This document shows positions 1 to 7,705 of a stretch of 64,000 bases of DNA, piece by piece. Origin of the DNA: Mucilaginibacter oryzae (lineage in GTDB: Bacteria > Bacteroidota > Bacteroidia > Sphingobacteriales > Sphingobacteriaceae). The notes below the pieces were generated by a model. The model saw only the letters and a program-made list of their open reading frames with translations, ran no database searches and was not told where the DNA came from. A program made the position numbers and the translations under genes. The stretch spans positions 334,572 to 398,571 of the forward strand of contig NZ_QGHA01000002.1 of NCBI RefSeq assembly GCF_003148845.1. The letters run 5' to 3'. The first letter of the stretch is position 1, and each line of letters begins with the position of its first letter.

Positions 1-554
1 TAATGCTCCTGTTTGTATAGGATCATGCCGAGGCGGTAACTGTAATCGCCGAGGGTACAATTATCAAGGTTATTGGCGGCAATTACTTTGCCGCTGTAAA
101 AATTGCTGTATGCTTCGTTGTAACGGTGCAACTCAAACAAAACATCGCCTTTGGATAGGTGCGCCTGTCCGTATTCGGTGGTGAATTTTAATTTTTTTTC
201 GGGAGTATCAAAAATACTGAGCATGCTGTCGGCATACAGCATAGCCATTTCATGATCATTTTTTACATAAAGCGCGTAGTTGTAAACAAAAAAATAGTAA
301 TCATAAACCTGTTTGAAGCCAAGCCCGGTTGAACGGTGAAAGGCCGAATCAAGGTAGCGCACCGCTTGTTGCTTGCGCCCGGCATAGTACATTTTATTGG
401 CTGTATCGGCCACGCGGTTATAGGCGGATGAAGATAAATGGCCCTTATGCTGTTTTTGGCAGCCGGTTATGCATAAAAACAAAGAGGCAGCGAATAGGCA
501 TATCCATAAATTACTGAATATACATTTCGATACGAAGCCTCTGTTTATCAGCAT
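1..554 (-). CDS. TPR lipoprotein, N-terminal part of a probable sensor histidine kinase (partial)
   Basis: The frame is open from an ATG at 552-554 to the window edge, so the C-terminal part is missing. About 184 residues are visible. A signal segment ends in a lipobox (LCITGC, Cys at about residue 32), so the product is probably a lipoprotein. The rest is helical and TPR-like (for example YADSMLSIFD and YSYRLGMILYKQ). It closely resembles the N-terminal half of the kinase encoded next door at 704-2818 (YTYRMGMMLFKQ, YADSMIMMAK), also on the minus strand. I infer a tandem paralogue that continues into a histidine kinase module outside the window. A TPR protein without a kinase domain is possible. 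Confidence 0.7.
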   Translation of the reverse strand, partial: MLINRGFVSKCIFSNLWICLFAASLFLCITGCQKQHKGHLSSSAYNRVADTANKMYYAGRKQQAVRYLDSAFHRSTGLGFKQVYDYYFFVYNYALYVKNDHEMAMLYADSMLSIFDTPEKKLKFTTEYGQAHLSKGDVLFELHRYNEAYSNFYSGKVIAANNLDNCTLGDYSYRLGMILYKQEH

Positions 555-703
555 TGAAAAAAATAAATTAGGGCAGGGATAGCGGCGTGTTAAAACAGTG
601 TCAAGCTAAAGATAATTTTAAAAATTTCACGGACTTTTCTGATAATATTGTTAATTTATTTTCTTTAGTGAAATTTTTTTTCGATTTGCCGCTTCGAATC
701 AAT

Positions 704-2818
704 TTAAGTTTCGCGGGGAAGATAAATATGAAAGCTCGAACCTTTATTTTCGTCGCTTTTTAGCCAGATTTTTCCATTATGTTTTTCAACTATCTGCCTG
801 CAAATAGACAAACCCAAGCCAAAGGATTTTTCACCGTCTGTACCTGAACGCCTGGCATCGGTAAACATATTGAACACCTGCTTTTGTAAACCATTCGGAA
901 TGCCTATGCCGTGGTCTTCAACGCATATTTCAATACCATCGCCATTTGAGGTAACACGCACATTGATCACTGAACCTTTGGGGCTAAACTTGATGGCGTT
1001 ACTGATTAGGTTACTCATTACCCGCCATATTTTTTCGCGATTGATATAGAGCTCTGCAGGGGTTAGGAGTGGCAATAGTATAATTTCCTGCTTTTTTTCG
1101 GCCGCTTTAAACCGTAAAAGTTCAATACTGTTGCTTACCAGGCTGTTAATTTCAACCCACTCTTTGTTAAAGGTTGATGTAGCGGTGTTGGCGGCCTCTA
1201 AAATTTCATTAATCAACTCCAGCGAGTTAAATGATGTATCTCTAACAAGGTTAATCAGGTTCTTTTGCTCCTCTGTATTCCCAGGGTCGGCCATCGCTGT
1301 TGATAATGAGGCTATTCCACCTAAAGGATTTCGCAGGTCGTGAGCAACCGCGCGTAAAATACGGTCTTTTTCGCGGCTTCCCTCGTTTAATTCCTCAAGC
1401 GTATTTTCAAGCTCTTTTTGTTGCATCCTGATCTGGTCGTTCAATTTCTTTACAGCGATAACGTCCTGTTTTGAACGTTTAAGGTTTCGGAATACCAGGA
1501 AGATAATAATGACAGCCATTACCGAGAATAAAACAGCCAGGTAAATATAAATGAGTTGCAAGGTATTATGATCGCGTAGGTTTTCGATCTGGTCCTGCTT
1601 ATCAAGGCTGGCCTGTTGCTGGTTAATGTCTGTCCGTTTTAATGATAATGTTCTTTTTGCCAGCGAATCTTTTAAAGCCGAGTAGTTTTTTAAATAATAA
1701 AGCGCGTTCTGATTGTCATTTTGATGAATGTAGTAGCTGCTCATCAATTTGTTCCAATTCGTTTCCGCTTCTTCGTTTTTAAGTGTATCGAGCTGGTTAC
1801 GCAGGGCTTGTAATATTTTGAAGAGGTCGTTTATGCGGTTGTTTTTCAGATAAAGGCGGGCAAGCTTTATTTCTGTTAATTGCGCGTCGCTGTTATCGTT
1901 ATGGGGGCGGAGGTTGATAGCTATACTTTTCTTTAATAACTGTTCGGCCCTGGGGTAATCATTGATATTAAAGGCCAGGTCGCCCATGTTTCCATAAACA
2001 ACACCGCGGGCTATGTTTAACTTTTCCGGGTCGCTGCCATAGCGCCGCGAATTCATGTCAATAAAATCAAGGGTTTTTTGGAAATATAGTTTGGCGCTGT
2101 CAATGTCGCCGCTGTTTTTATAGCTTTCGCCAATATTATCCAGCAATTCCTGGCGCTGATAAAAGGCCCTGAAATCATCTCTATAAGCAAAGCTTTGTTT
2201 ATAGCTTAATTTAAAATAATTGGCTGCTTCGCGATAATGCCCCTGTTTAAACAGCATCATGCCCATACGGTAAGTATATTCGGCAAGTATAGCATCGTCC
2301 AGAGTATTTTTACCGATGTAATATCCCTGGTAAAAAAACTTATAAGCGTCGCCGTACTGCTGCAGGTCGGCATAGGCATCGCCGGTTGCGAAGCTTGCCT
2401 CGGCGTATTGTACCTCGTATTGCTTTTGGGTTATGCTTTTTTTGGCCATCATTATCATGCTGTCGGCATAAATTATGGCTGTTTTGGGATCTTTAAGTTC
2501 TTTACGGTTATAAAGAAAATGAAAAGCGTAATAACGAAACCGGTCGGCAATAAAAGGATCTTTTACGTATCTGTAGGTCGAATCAAGGTACTGAATAGCG
2601 CGACGCGGATTTTTCCAGGTAGTGTTGTAAAGCGTTACGGTATCATATACCGGTTTGAACTTCGGTGAGTACTCGCCCGTATCGGCAACCTTGTTAGTAC
2701 ACGAATTGAAAAGCAGCAGCAATGCCGCGGCCAACAGGTAAGCCCGCTTACGTAAAAGAAGTTTAAATTGGTTTAAGCGATTGGGGCGCGAAAACGTTAA
2801 CTGTACATCAATACACAT
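704..2818 (-). CDS. TPR-containing sensor histidine kinase
   Basis: A 704-residue membrane histidine kinase, the sensor half of a two-component or phosphorelay system. In order: a hydrophobic N-terminus with a lipobox-like end (LLLFNSC, Cys40); TPR-like helical repeats at about 60-400; one membrane segment at about 421-444; a coiled coil; a HisKA domain with the H-box VAHDLRNPLGG (His493); and an HATPase domain with the N-box SNLISNAIKFSP, G1 DHGIGIP and G2 GLGLSICRQIVEKHNG. No receiver or output domain is attached and no response regulator lies nearby, so the partner is unknown. The start is the only ATG ahead of the signal segment. The paralogue at 1-554 lies about 150 bp downstream. Confidence 0.93.
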   Translation of the reverse strand: MCIDVQLTFSRPNRLNQFKLLLRKRAYLLAAALLLLFNSCTNKVADTGEYSPKFKPVYDTVTLYNTTWKNPRRAIQYLDSTYRYVKDPFIADRFRYYAFHFLYNRKELKDPKTAIIYADSMIMMAKKSITQKQYEVQYAEASFATGDAYADLQQYGDAYKFFYQGYYIGKNTLDDAILAEYTYRMGMMLFKQGHYREAANYFKLSYKQSFAYRDDFRAFYQRQELLDNIGESYKNSGDIDSAKLYFQKTLDFIDMNSRRYGSDPEKLNIARGVVYGNMGDLAFNINDYPRAEQLLKKSIAINLRPHNDNSDAQLTEIKLARLYLKNNRINDLFKILQALRNQLDTLKNEEAETNWNKLMSSYYIHQNDNQNALYYLKNYSALKDSLAKRTLSLKRTDINQQQASLDKQDQIENLRDHNTLQLIYIYLAVLFSVMAVIIIFLVFRNLKRSKQDVIAVKKLNDQIRMQQKELENTLEELNEGSREKDRILRAVAHDLRNPLGGIASLSTAMADPGNTEEQKNLINLVRDTSFNSLELINEILEAANTATSTFNKEWVEINSLVSNSIELLRFKAAEKKQEIILLPLLTPAELYINREKIWRVMSNLISNAIKFSPKGSVINVRVTSNGDGIEICVEDHGIGIPNGLQKQVFNMFTDARRSGTDGEKSFGLGLSICRQIVEKHNGKIWLKSDENKGSSFHIYLPRET

Positions 2819-2911
2819 ATAGCATCCGGGCCTGGTTCGAACAATAATTTATAGCGATAAACAATAGTTAAGATGGTATTGTTGGAATAATTAAATTGGG
2901 TGGATTGTATG

Positions 2912-4099
2912 TTACTTAAAAGCATCAAGGCCTGTAATATCCATGCCGGTTATCAGCAGGTGTATATCATGCGTACCCTCGTAAGTAATTACCGATTCAA
3001 GGTTCATCATGTGCCGCATAATGGGGTATTCGCCGGTTATCCCCATGCCGCCAAGTATTTGCCTGGCCTCCCGCGCTATGGTGATGGCTGTTTCAACGCT
3101 GTTCCGTTTAGCCATAGAGATCTGGGCAGGGGTGGCACGGTTTTCATTTTTCAAGGTGCCCAGTCGCCAAACCATTAATTGGCCCTTGGTAATTTCGGTT
3201 ATCATTTCGGCCAGTTTTTTTTGCTGAAGCTGAAATCCAGCTATGGGGCGGCCAAATTGTTCGCGCTCTTTAGCATAACGAAGGGCTGTGTCGTAACAAT
3301 CCATAGCTGCGCCCAAAGCCCCCCAGGCAATGCCGTAACGCGCCTGGTTTAAACAACCCAGCGGACCTTTAATGCCGGCGACATTCGGAAAGATGTTTTC
3401 TTTTGGTACTTTAACGTTATCAAAAACCAATTCGCCGGTAGCCGAAGCGCGTAACGACCATTTGTTATGTGTAGCCGGGGTGCTGAACCCCTCCATACCA
3501 CGTTCAACAATAAGTCCCCTGATTTTGCCTTCTTCATCTTTGGCCCAAACAACAGCTATATCAGCAAATGGCGAGTTCGAGATCCACATTTTAGCGCCGT
3601 TTAAAATGTAATGATCGCCGGCATCTTTAATATTGGTGGTCATGCCGCCGGGGTTTGATCCGTGATCTGGTTCGGTAAGGCCAAAGCAGCCCATCAGTTC
3701 GCCGGTAGCCAGTTTGGGCAGGTATTTTTTACGCTGGTCTTCACTGCCGTAAGTATAAATGGGGTACATCACCAACGATCCCTGTACCGATGCTGTTGAG
3801 CGTATGCCCGAATCGCCGCGTTCAAGCTCCTGCATAATAATACCATAGGATATGTAATCCAGGCCTGCGCCTCCGTATTCAGCCGGTATAGTGGGCCCAA
3901 AAGCGCCAATTTCGGCTATGCCTCTTAATAATTGCGATGGAAATTCGGCGCGCTGGGCATAATCTTCAATAATTGGGCTTAATTCTTTCTTTACCCAATC
4001 GCGTACCGAGGCACGGATCAGCTTATGTTCGTCGGTAAGGAGTTCATCTAACAGGTAATAATCGGGGGCCTCATACAGATCTTTCTTCGCCATAATCAT
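2912..4099 (-). CDS. gcdH: Glutaryl-CoA dehydrogenase (acyl-CoA dehydrogenase family)
   Basis: A 395-residue FAD-dependent acyl-CoA dehydrogenase. The combination ERGDSGIRSTASVQGSLVM, with the substrate-binding Arg typical of glutaryl-CoA dehydrogenases, and the C-terminal YEGTHDIHLLITG, with the catalytic Glu, points to the oxidative decarboxylation of glutaryl-CoA to crotonyl-CoA in lysine and tryptophan breakdown. FAD and substrate motifs FGLTEPDHGSNPGGM and KMWISNSPFADIAVVWAK are intact, and the length is normal for the family. The first two possible starts are ATG at 4097-4099 and at 4091-4093. The flanking genes are unrelated, so it is probably transcribed alone. A short-chain acyl-CoA dehydrogenase is a less likely alternative. 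Confidence 0.9.
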   Translation of the reverse strand: MIMAKKDLYEAPDYYLLDELLTDEHKLIRASVRDWVKKELSPIIEDYAQRAEFPSQLLRGIAEIGAFGPTIPAEYGGAGLDYISYGIIMQELERGDSGIRSTASVQGSLVMYPIYTYGSEDQRKKYLPKLATGELMGCFGLTEPDHGSNPGGMTTNIKDAGDHYILNGAKMWISNSPFADIAVVWAKDEEGKIRGLIVERGMEGFSTPATHNKWSLRASATGELVFDNVKVPKENIFPNVAGIKGPLGCLNQARYGIAWGALGAAMDCYDTALRYAKEREQFGRPIAGFQLQQKKLAEMITEITKGQLMVWRLGTLKNENRATPAQISMAKRNSVETAITIAREARQILGGMGITGEYPIMRHMMNLESVITYEGTHDIHLLITGMDITGLDAFK

Positions 4100-4320
4100 T
4101 ATAGTTGGTAAGCAAATATAACGGATTTGTTAGTGGTAAAAGCAAATGAAAAAAGCTGTTTTTTGATATGTGGAGGCGGTTTTTAGTAAAAAGTTGGTTT
4201 AAACGGTTTAAAGCATGTTTTTGCAGAATATAAAAAATAAAAGAAAGGTTAAGAGTGTATAATTTGTTACAGCAGGAGATCGCTTATCTGTTACAAAGGC
4301 TATCGTTATATGTAGCTTAA

Positions 4321-4440
4321 AAATTTTCACACAAATTTTACGAATTATCGAATTACACTAATCCTGCAATAATAGAAAAATCACCATTCGTGTAATTCGT
4401 TTAATTGGGTAAGATTTAAAGATAATTCGCGTGAAAATTT
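4321..4440. repeat. 120-bp nested palindromic element (MITE/REP-like)
   Basis: The ends are a perfect 10-bp inverted repeat: AAATTTTCAC at 4321-4330 and GTGAAAATTT at 4431-4440. Inside are two further perfect pairs, CGAATTATC 4341-4349 with GATAATTCG 4421-4429, and CGAATTACAC 4349-4358 with GTGTAATTCG 4390-4399. It has no coding capacity. The whole element can fold as one long hairpin in the 517-bp gene-free stretch 4100-4616. The rest of that stretch is AT-rich and holds nothing else I recognise. Confidence 0.8.
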
Positions 4441-4616
4441 CTTATTCATTTCTATAAAAGCAATAAGTATTTAAAGGCGATTTACCTGTTTGTTACAGAG
4501 GCAAATTGTAAACATAACCGAATAAAATACTATAGCTAACGTCGCGGCAATTAGTTGTTTAAAACTTTTTCTGGTTATGGCGGGGGGATTTACAGGGTGT
4601 TATTTACATTTGGCGC

Positions 4617-4988
4617 ATGATCAATATAGCCCTGCAGGGCGCGGAATTTTTCGCGTACCACGGATTTTATCCTGAAGAACAAAAAATAGGTTGCCGCTTT
4701 GTGGTTGATGTAAATGTGGGTTTTATACCTCCCGGTGATTTGCTTGAAGATAGCCTCAACAAAACGGTAGATTACGAAAGGTTGTATATCATAACCTGCG
4801 AAGAGATGAAGCATCCGCGTAAATTGATAGAAACCGTAGGACAATCCATTATCGACAGGATTAAAAAGAAATATCCCTTTGTTGAAAGTATAGAGGTGGT
4901 GATTAAAAAGCTAACACCGCCGCTTACCGGCAAGGTTGCGCATTCGGCTGTCATTATCAATTACAAAAAGCCTGAACATGGAGTTTAA
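4617..4988 (+). CDS. folB: Dihydroneopterin aldolase
   Basis: A 123-residue FolB-family protein of normal length. It converts 7,8-dihydroneopterin to 6-hydroxymethyl-7,8-dihydropterin and glycolaldehyde in folate synthesis, as a cytoplasmic oligomer. Motifs seen are FFAYHGFYPEEQKIG near the N-terminus (catalytic Glu region), VDYERLY, LIETVGQSI and VVIKKLTPPL (conserved Lys). The ATG at 4617 gives the canonical N-terminus with a short strand then GAEFFAYHG. The last 11 bp overlap the start of the next gene, so the two are probably translationally coupled, though no pathway link between them is obvious. Confidence 0.92.
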   Translation: MINIALQGAEFFAYHGFYPEEQKIGCRFVVDVNVGFIPPGDLLEDSLNKTVDYERLYIITCEEMKHPRKLIETVGQSIIDRIKKKYPFVESIEVVIKKLTPPLTGKVAHSAVIINYKKPEHGV

Positions 4989-6375
4989 TAAAATAAGCCC
5001 GCAAATATTAGATGCTATCAAAGCTATAGCAGGCGATGACGCTGTTTTAACAGGGCAGGAAAGCCTTGAAAAATACAGTCATGATGAAACGGAAGACCTG
5101 GTTTATTACCCTGAAGTGGTAGTTAAACCGCAAACGCCGGAGCAGGTTTCGGCCCTGCTGAAACTCTGTAATGAAAATACCATTCCGGTTACCCCCCGTG
5201 GCGCCGGTACCGGCCTAAGCGGCGGCGCGTTGCCCGTAAAAGGCGGTTTGCTGATAGCCATGGAGCGTTTTAACCGGGTGCTCGAAATAGATGAGCAAAA
5301 CCTGCAGGCCACCGTTGAGCCGGGTGTTGTTACCGAAGAATTTATGAACCAGGTGGCTGCCAAAGGCCTCCTTTACCCGGTTGACCCGGCCAGCAAGGGT
5401 AGTTGTTTTATTGGCGGTAATATATCGCACGGTTCGGGCGGGCCAAGGGTAGTTAAATATGGCACCATACGCGAATATGTGCTTAACCTGCAGGTGGTGC
5501 TGCCATCCGGCGAGATCATCTGGACGGGTGCCAATACCCTGAAATATGCCAGCGGCTATAATTTAACCCAACTGATCATCGGGTCGGAAGGTACACTGGG
5601 CATTGTTACCAAAATAGTGGTAAAACTTGTACCCGCCCCAACGCAGGATGCGCTGATGCTGGCTTCGTTCCCGGCTAATGAGCTGGCCTGCGCGGCGGTG
5701 TCGGCTATTTTCAGGGCTGGCGTTATCCCTTCGGCTTTGGAGTTTATGGAGCGGAGAGGGGTGGAGTGGGTAAAAGAACACGATGACATCGCTTTTGATT
5801 TACAGGACGGTATCGAAGCTTTTTTATTGATAGAAGTAGACGGAACCAACCAGGATGTGATTTTTGCCGACTGCGAAAAGATTAACGCCGTTTTAGAAGA
5901 ATATGAATGCCGCGATGTGCTCTTTGCTGATTCGTCGGCTCAAAAAGAGGAGCTTTGGCGCTTAAGGCGCACTATGGCGGTATCTGTTAAATCAAACTCG
6001 GTTTATAAGGAGGAAGATACCGTTGTGCCGCGGGCCGCGCTGCCCCTGCTCATCAAGGGAATCAAGGAAACGGGGGCCAAATATGGTTTTGAATCGGTTT
6101 GTTACGGACACGCCGGAGATGGCAACCTGCATGTAAACATTATAAAGGCCCATATGAGCGATGAAGATTGGAATAACAAGCTCAAATCCGGCATTCGCGA
6201 AATATTCGAATTAACGGTATCTCTCGGCGGTACACTGTCGGGCGAGCATGGTATTGGCTTGGTGCAAAAAGAGTTTATGCCAATCAAATACTCAGATACG
6301 CATTTTGCTATTTGGAGGGGAATTAAACAGGTTTTCGATCCTAAAGGGATCTTAAACCCCGGGAAGATATTTTAG
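4978..6375 (+). CDS. glcD: FAD-binding oxidase, GlcD / D-lactate dehydrogenase type
   Basis: About 465 residues, a flavoprotein of the glycolate oxidase subunit GlcD / D-2-hydroxyacid dehydrogenase family. It has an N-terminal FAD_binding_4 (PCMH) domain with PVTPRGAGTGLSGGA and GGNISHGSGGPRVVKYGT, and a C-terminal FAD-linked oxidase domain ending YGHAGDGNLHVN and GEHGIGLVQK. An open frame extends upstream to 4936, but the ATG at 4978, inside the end of folB, gives the usual family N-terminus (MEFNKISPQ). GlcE and GlcF partners are absent here, so a stand-alone D-lactate or D-2-hydroxyglutarate dehydrogenase role is possible. The substrate cannot be fixed from sequence. Confidence 0.88.
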   Translation: MEFNKISPQILDAIKAIAGDDAVLTGQESLEKYSHDETEDLVYYPEVVVKPQTPEQVSALLKLCNENTIPVTPRGAGTGLSGGALPVKGGLLIAMERFNRVLEIDEQNLQATVEPGVVTEEFMNQVAAKGLLYPVDPASKGSCFIGGNISHGSGGPRVVKYGTIREYVLNLQVVLPSGEIIWTGANTLKYASGYNLTQLIIGSEGTLGIVTKIVVKLVPAPTQDALMLASFPANELACAAVSAIFRAGVIPSALEFMERRGVEWVKEHDDIAFDLQDGIEAFLLIEVDGTNQDVIFADCEKINAVLEEYECRDVLFADSSAQKEELWRLRRTMAVSVKSNSVYKEEDTVVPRAALPLLIKGIKETGAKYGFESVCYGHAGDGNLHVNIIKAHMSDEDWNNKLKSGIREIFELTVSLGGTLSGEHGIGLVQKEFMPIKYSDTHFAIWRGIKQVFDPKGILNPGKIF

Positions 6376-6392
6376 TAAATGTAAGGATATTA

Positions 6393-6537
6393 ATGTGCAT
6401 ATTTCAGATGTGCAAATATGCAGATGATAGGATTGTAGCTTGAATGCTTTACCATCTGCCATCAGGGCTTCTTAAATCTGAACATCTGAGATCCGGACGT
6501 TTGAATCTGCACATCCGCACATTTGAAACCCGCACAT
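6393..6537. repeat. Degenerate nested palindromic intergenic repeat
   Basis: This fills the gap between two convergent genes. The outer arms ATGTGC (6393-6398) and GCACAT (6532-6537) and the inner arms TTTCAGATGTGC (6402-6413) and GCACATTTGAAA (6517-6528, 11 of 12 complementary) make a hairpin. Many short CAGATG/CATCTG-like units lie between. It differs in sequence from the element at 4321-4440 but has the same nested design. It may act as a bidirectional terminator. Confidence 0.6.
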
Positions 6538-6983
6538 CAATTTGTATTCAAAATCAGCCTTGGCTCATCGTAATCTATCATCCTGTGCCGCTCTGGTACC
6601 GGAATGGGAACTGATTTATTGGCCGAGTAATCATAGCTGATGCAAACCGTTTTGCCGGTGGTTACAATCTCTTCACCATTGGGCGTGATTTTTACCAGCA
6701 CATGCATCATATCAAAGCTGCTGTTACCTATACGTATTGTGCGTACGTAGCAGGCAATAGTATCGTGAACGGTAAGCGGCTTTAAATAATTTATCTCAGA
6801 CCGCCCCAAAATAATACCGGTATTGCTCCAGTCCCAGTTGATAATTTCTTTCCAGTAACCTATGCGGGCAATTTCAAAATAGGTTAAATAAACTGCGTTG
6901 TTAACGTGCCCAAATGAATCGATATCCGAAAAGCGGATAGGAATAGGTGTTTTATATTTGTAATCAGTAAGTTTTTCAGCCAT
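6537..6983 (-). CDS. Acyl-CoA thioesterase, 4HBT (hotdog) family
   Basis: A 148-residue hotdog-fold protein of the YbgC / FadM-like 4-hydroxybenzoyl-CoA thioesterase group. The signature IRFSDIDSFGHVNNAVYLTYFE holds the catalytic-type Asp and the HVNN element, followed by the usual long helix (IARIGYWKEII). It is expected to hydrolyse acyl-CoA thioesters in the cytoplasm. Substrate length and natural role cannot be read from the sequence. It is convergent with the oxidase gene and divergent from the hsp20 gene. The ATG start is unambiguous. Confidence 0.85.
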   Translation of the reverse strand: MAEKLTDYKYKTPIPIRFSDIDSFGHVNNAVYLTYFEIARIGYWKEIINWDWSNTGIILGRSEINYLKPLTVHDTIACYVRTIRIGNSSFDMMHVLVKITPNGEEIVTTGKTVCISYDYSANKSVPIPVPERHRMIDYDEPRLILNTN

Positions 6984-7100
6984 TTTCGGTCGTTTTGTCT
7001 GCCTAAAATAAATATGTATGACTTTTTGTCTTCTGTTTTAGGCGGTTTTGCTGTTGGTACAGCAGTTGATCAATAGGTTACGAAGTTAATAAAAAACAAA

Positions 7101-7123
7101 ACTTTTAGGAGGATATAACCATG
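7101..7123 (+). promoter_or_regulatory. Strong Shine-Dalgarno site of the hsp20 gene
   Basis: AGGAGG lies 8 nt upstream of the ATG at 7121. Good Shine-Dalgarno sequences are otherwise rare in front of genes in this window, as expected for Bacteroidota, so this one stands out and would suit high expression of a stress chaperone. Confidence 0.6.
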
Positions 7124-7564
7124 ACATTAGTAAAATTCAACAACGGCCTTAAAAACAACACTTCAGCTAATCCATTTTTTAGCGATGTATTCGATTCATT
7201 AATTAACGATTCGTTTTTAAGCGATAAGCTGATTGCCCGCGTGCCCGCTGTTAATATTGCAGAAACCGAAAACGAATTTCATATTGAATTAGCCGTTCCC
7301 GGTTTGAAGAAAGAAGATTTTAAAATCAGCATAGATAAAAATGTATTGAGCGTTGCTGCCGAAAGGAAAGCTGAAAACGTTGAAGAAGGCAAAAAATTCA
7401 GCAAGCGCGAATACAGTTACAACTCATTCGTAAGGTCGTTCACTTTACCTGAAAGTGCAGATCAGTCAAAAATTGAAGCTGACTACACCGACGGGATCCT
7501 GAAACTTACTGTAGCCAAGAGAGAAGAAGCTAAATTTCAGTCGCGTGAAATTGTTGTAAAATAA
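7121..7564 (+). CDS. Hsp20 / alpha-crystallin small heat-shock protein
   Basis: A 147-residue small heat-shock protein, an ATP-independent holdase that keeps unfolding proteins soluble. The alpha-crystallin domain runs from about residue 42 (VPAVNIAETENEFHIELAVPGL) to the end, with the family signature PESADQSKIEADYTDGILKLTV and a C-terminal tail. Length is typical. It is probably monocistronic, preceded by a strong ribosome-binding site and followed by an intrinsic terminator at 7603-7634. I saw no CIRCE element or clear heat-shock promoter. Confidence 0.94.
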   Translation: MTLVKFNNGLKNNTSANPFFSDVFDSLINDSFLSDKLIARVPAVNIAETENEFHIELAVPGLKKEDFKISIDKNVLSVAAERKAENVEEGKKFSKREYSYNSFVRSFTLPESADQSKIEADYTDGILKLTVAKREEAKFQSREIVVK

Positions 7565-7602
7565 TTAAAGAGCGTTTTCATAAAGTAGTTAGTTTGGTTT
7601 AA

Positions 7603-7634
7603 GGGCCGCTCCGTTTGGGGCGGCCCTTTTTTTT
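7603..7634 (+). terminator. Intrinsic terminator after hsp20
   Basis: GGGCCGC (7603-7609) and GCGGCCC (7620-7626) form a 7-bp GC stem with a 10-nt loop, directly followed by eight T residues. It is a textbook Rho-independent terminator on the plus strand, 39 bp after the hsp20 stop. Confidence 0.92.
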
Positions 7635-7667
7635 CTTAATTTTTGAAGAGTTGATTTTACTGTTTTA

Positions 7668-7698
7668 TTTGTATTTGCTAAAAATATTAGTATTTTTG
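7668..7698 (+). promoter_or_regulatory. Candidate Bacteroidota-type promoter for the radical SAM gene
   Basis: TTTG (7668-7671), 19 nt of spacer, then TATTTTTG (7691-7698) matches the Bacteroidota sigma-ABfr consensus TTTG / TAnnTTTG with correct spacing. The ATG at 7706 follows so closely that the message would be nearly leaderless, which weakens the call. Confidence 0.4.
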
Positions 7699-7705
7699 GT
7701 TTGAT

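Noticed and set aside
4605..4612. TACATTTG, an exact match to the Bacteroidota -7 promoter element in front of folB.
   Set aside because: It lies only 4 bp before the ATG and has no -33 element at the right distance, so it is probably chance.
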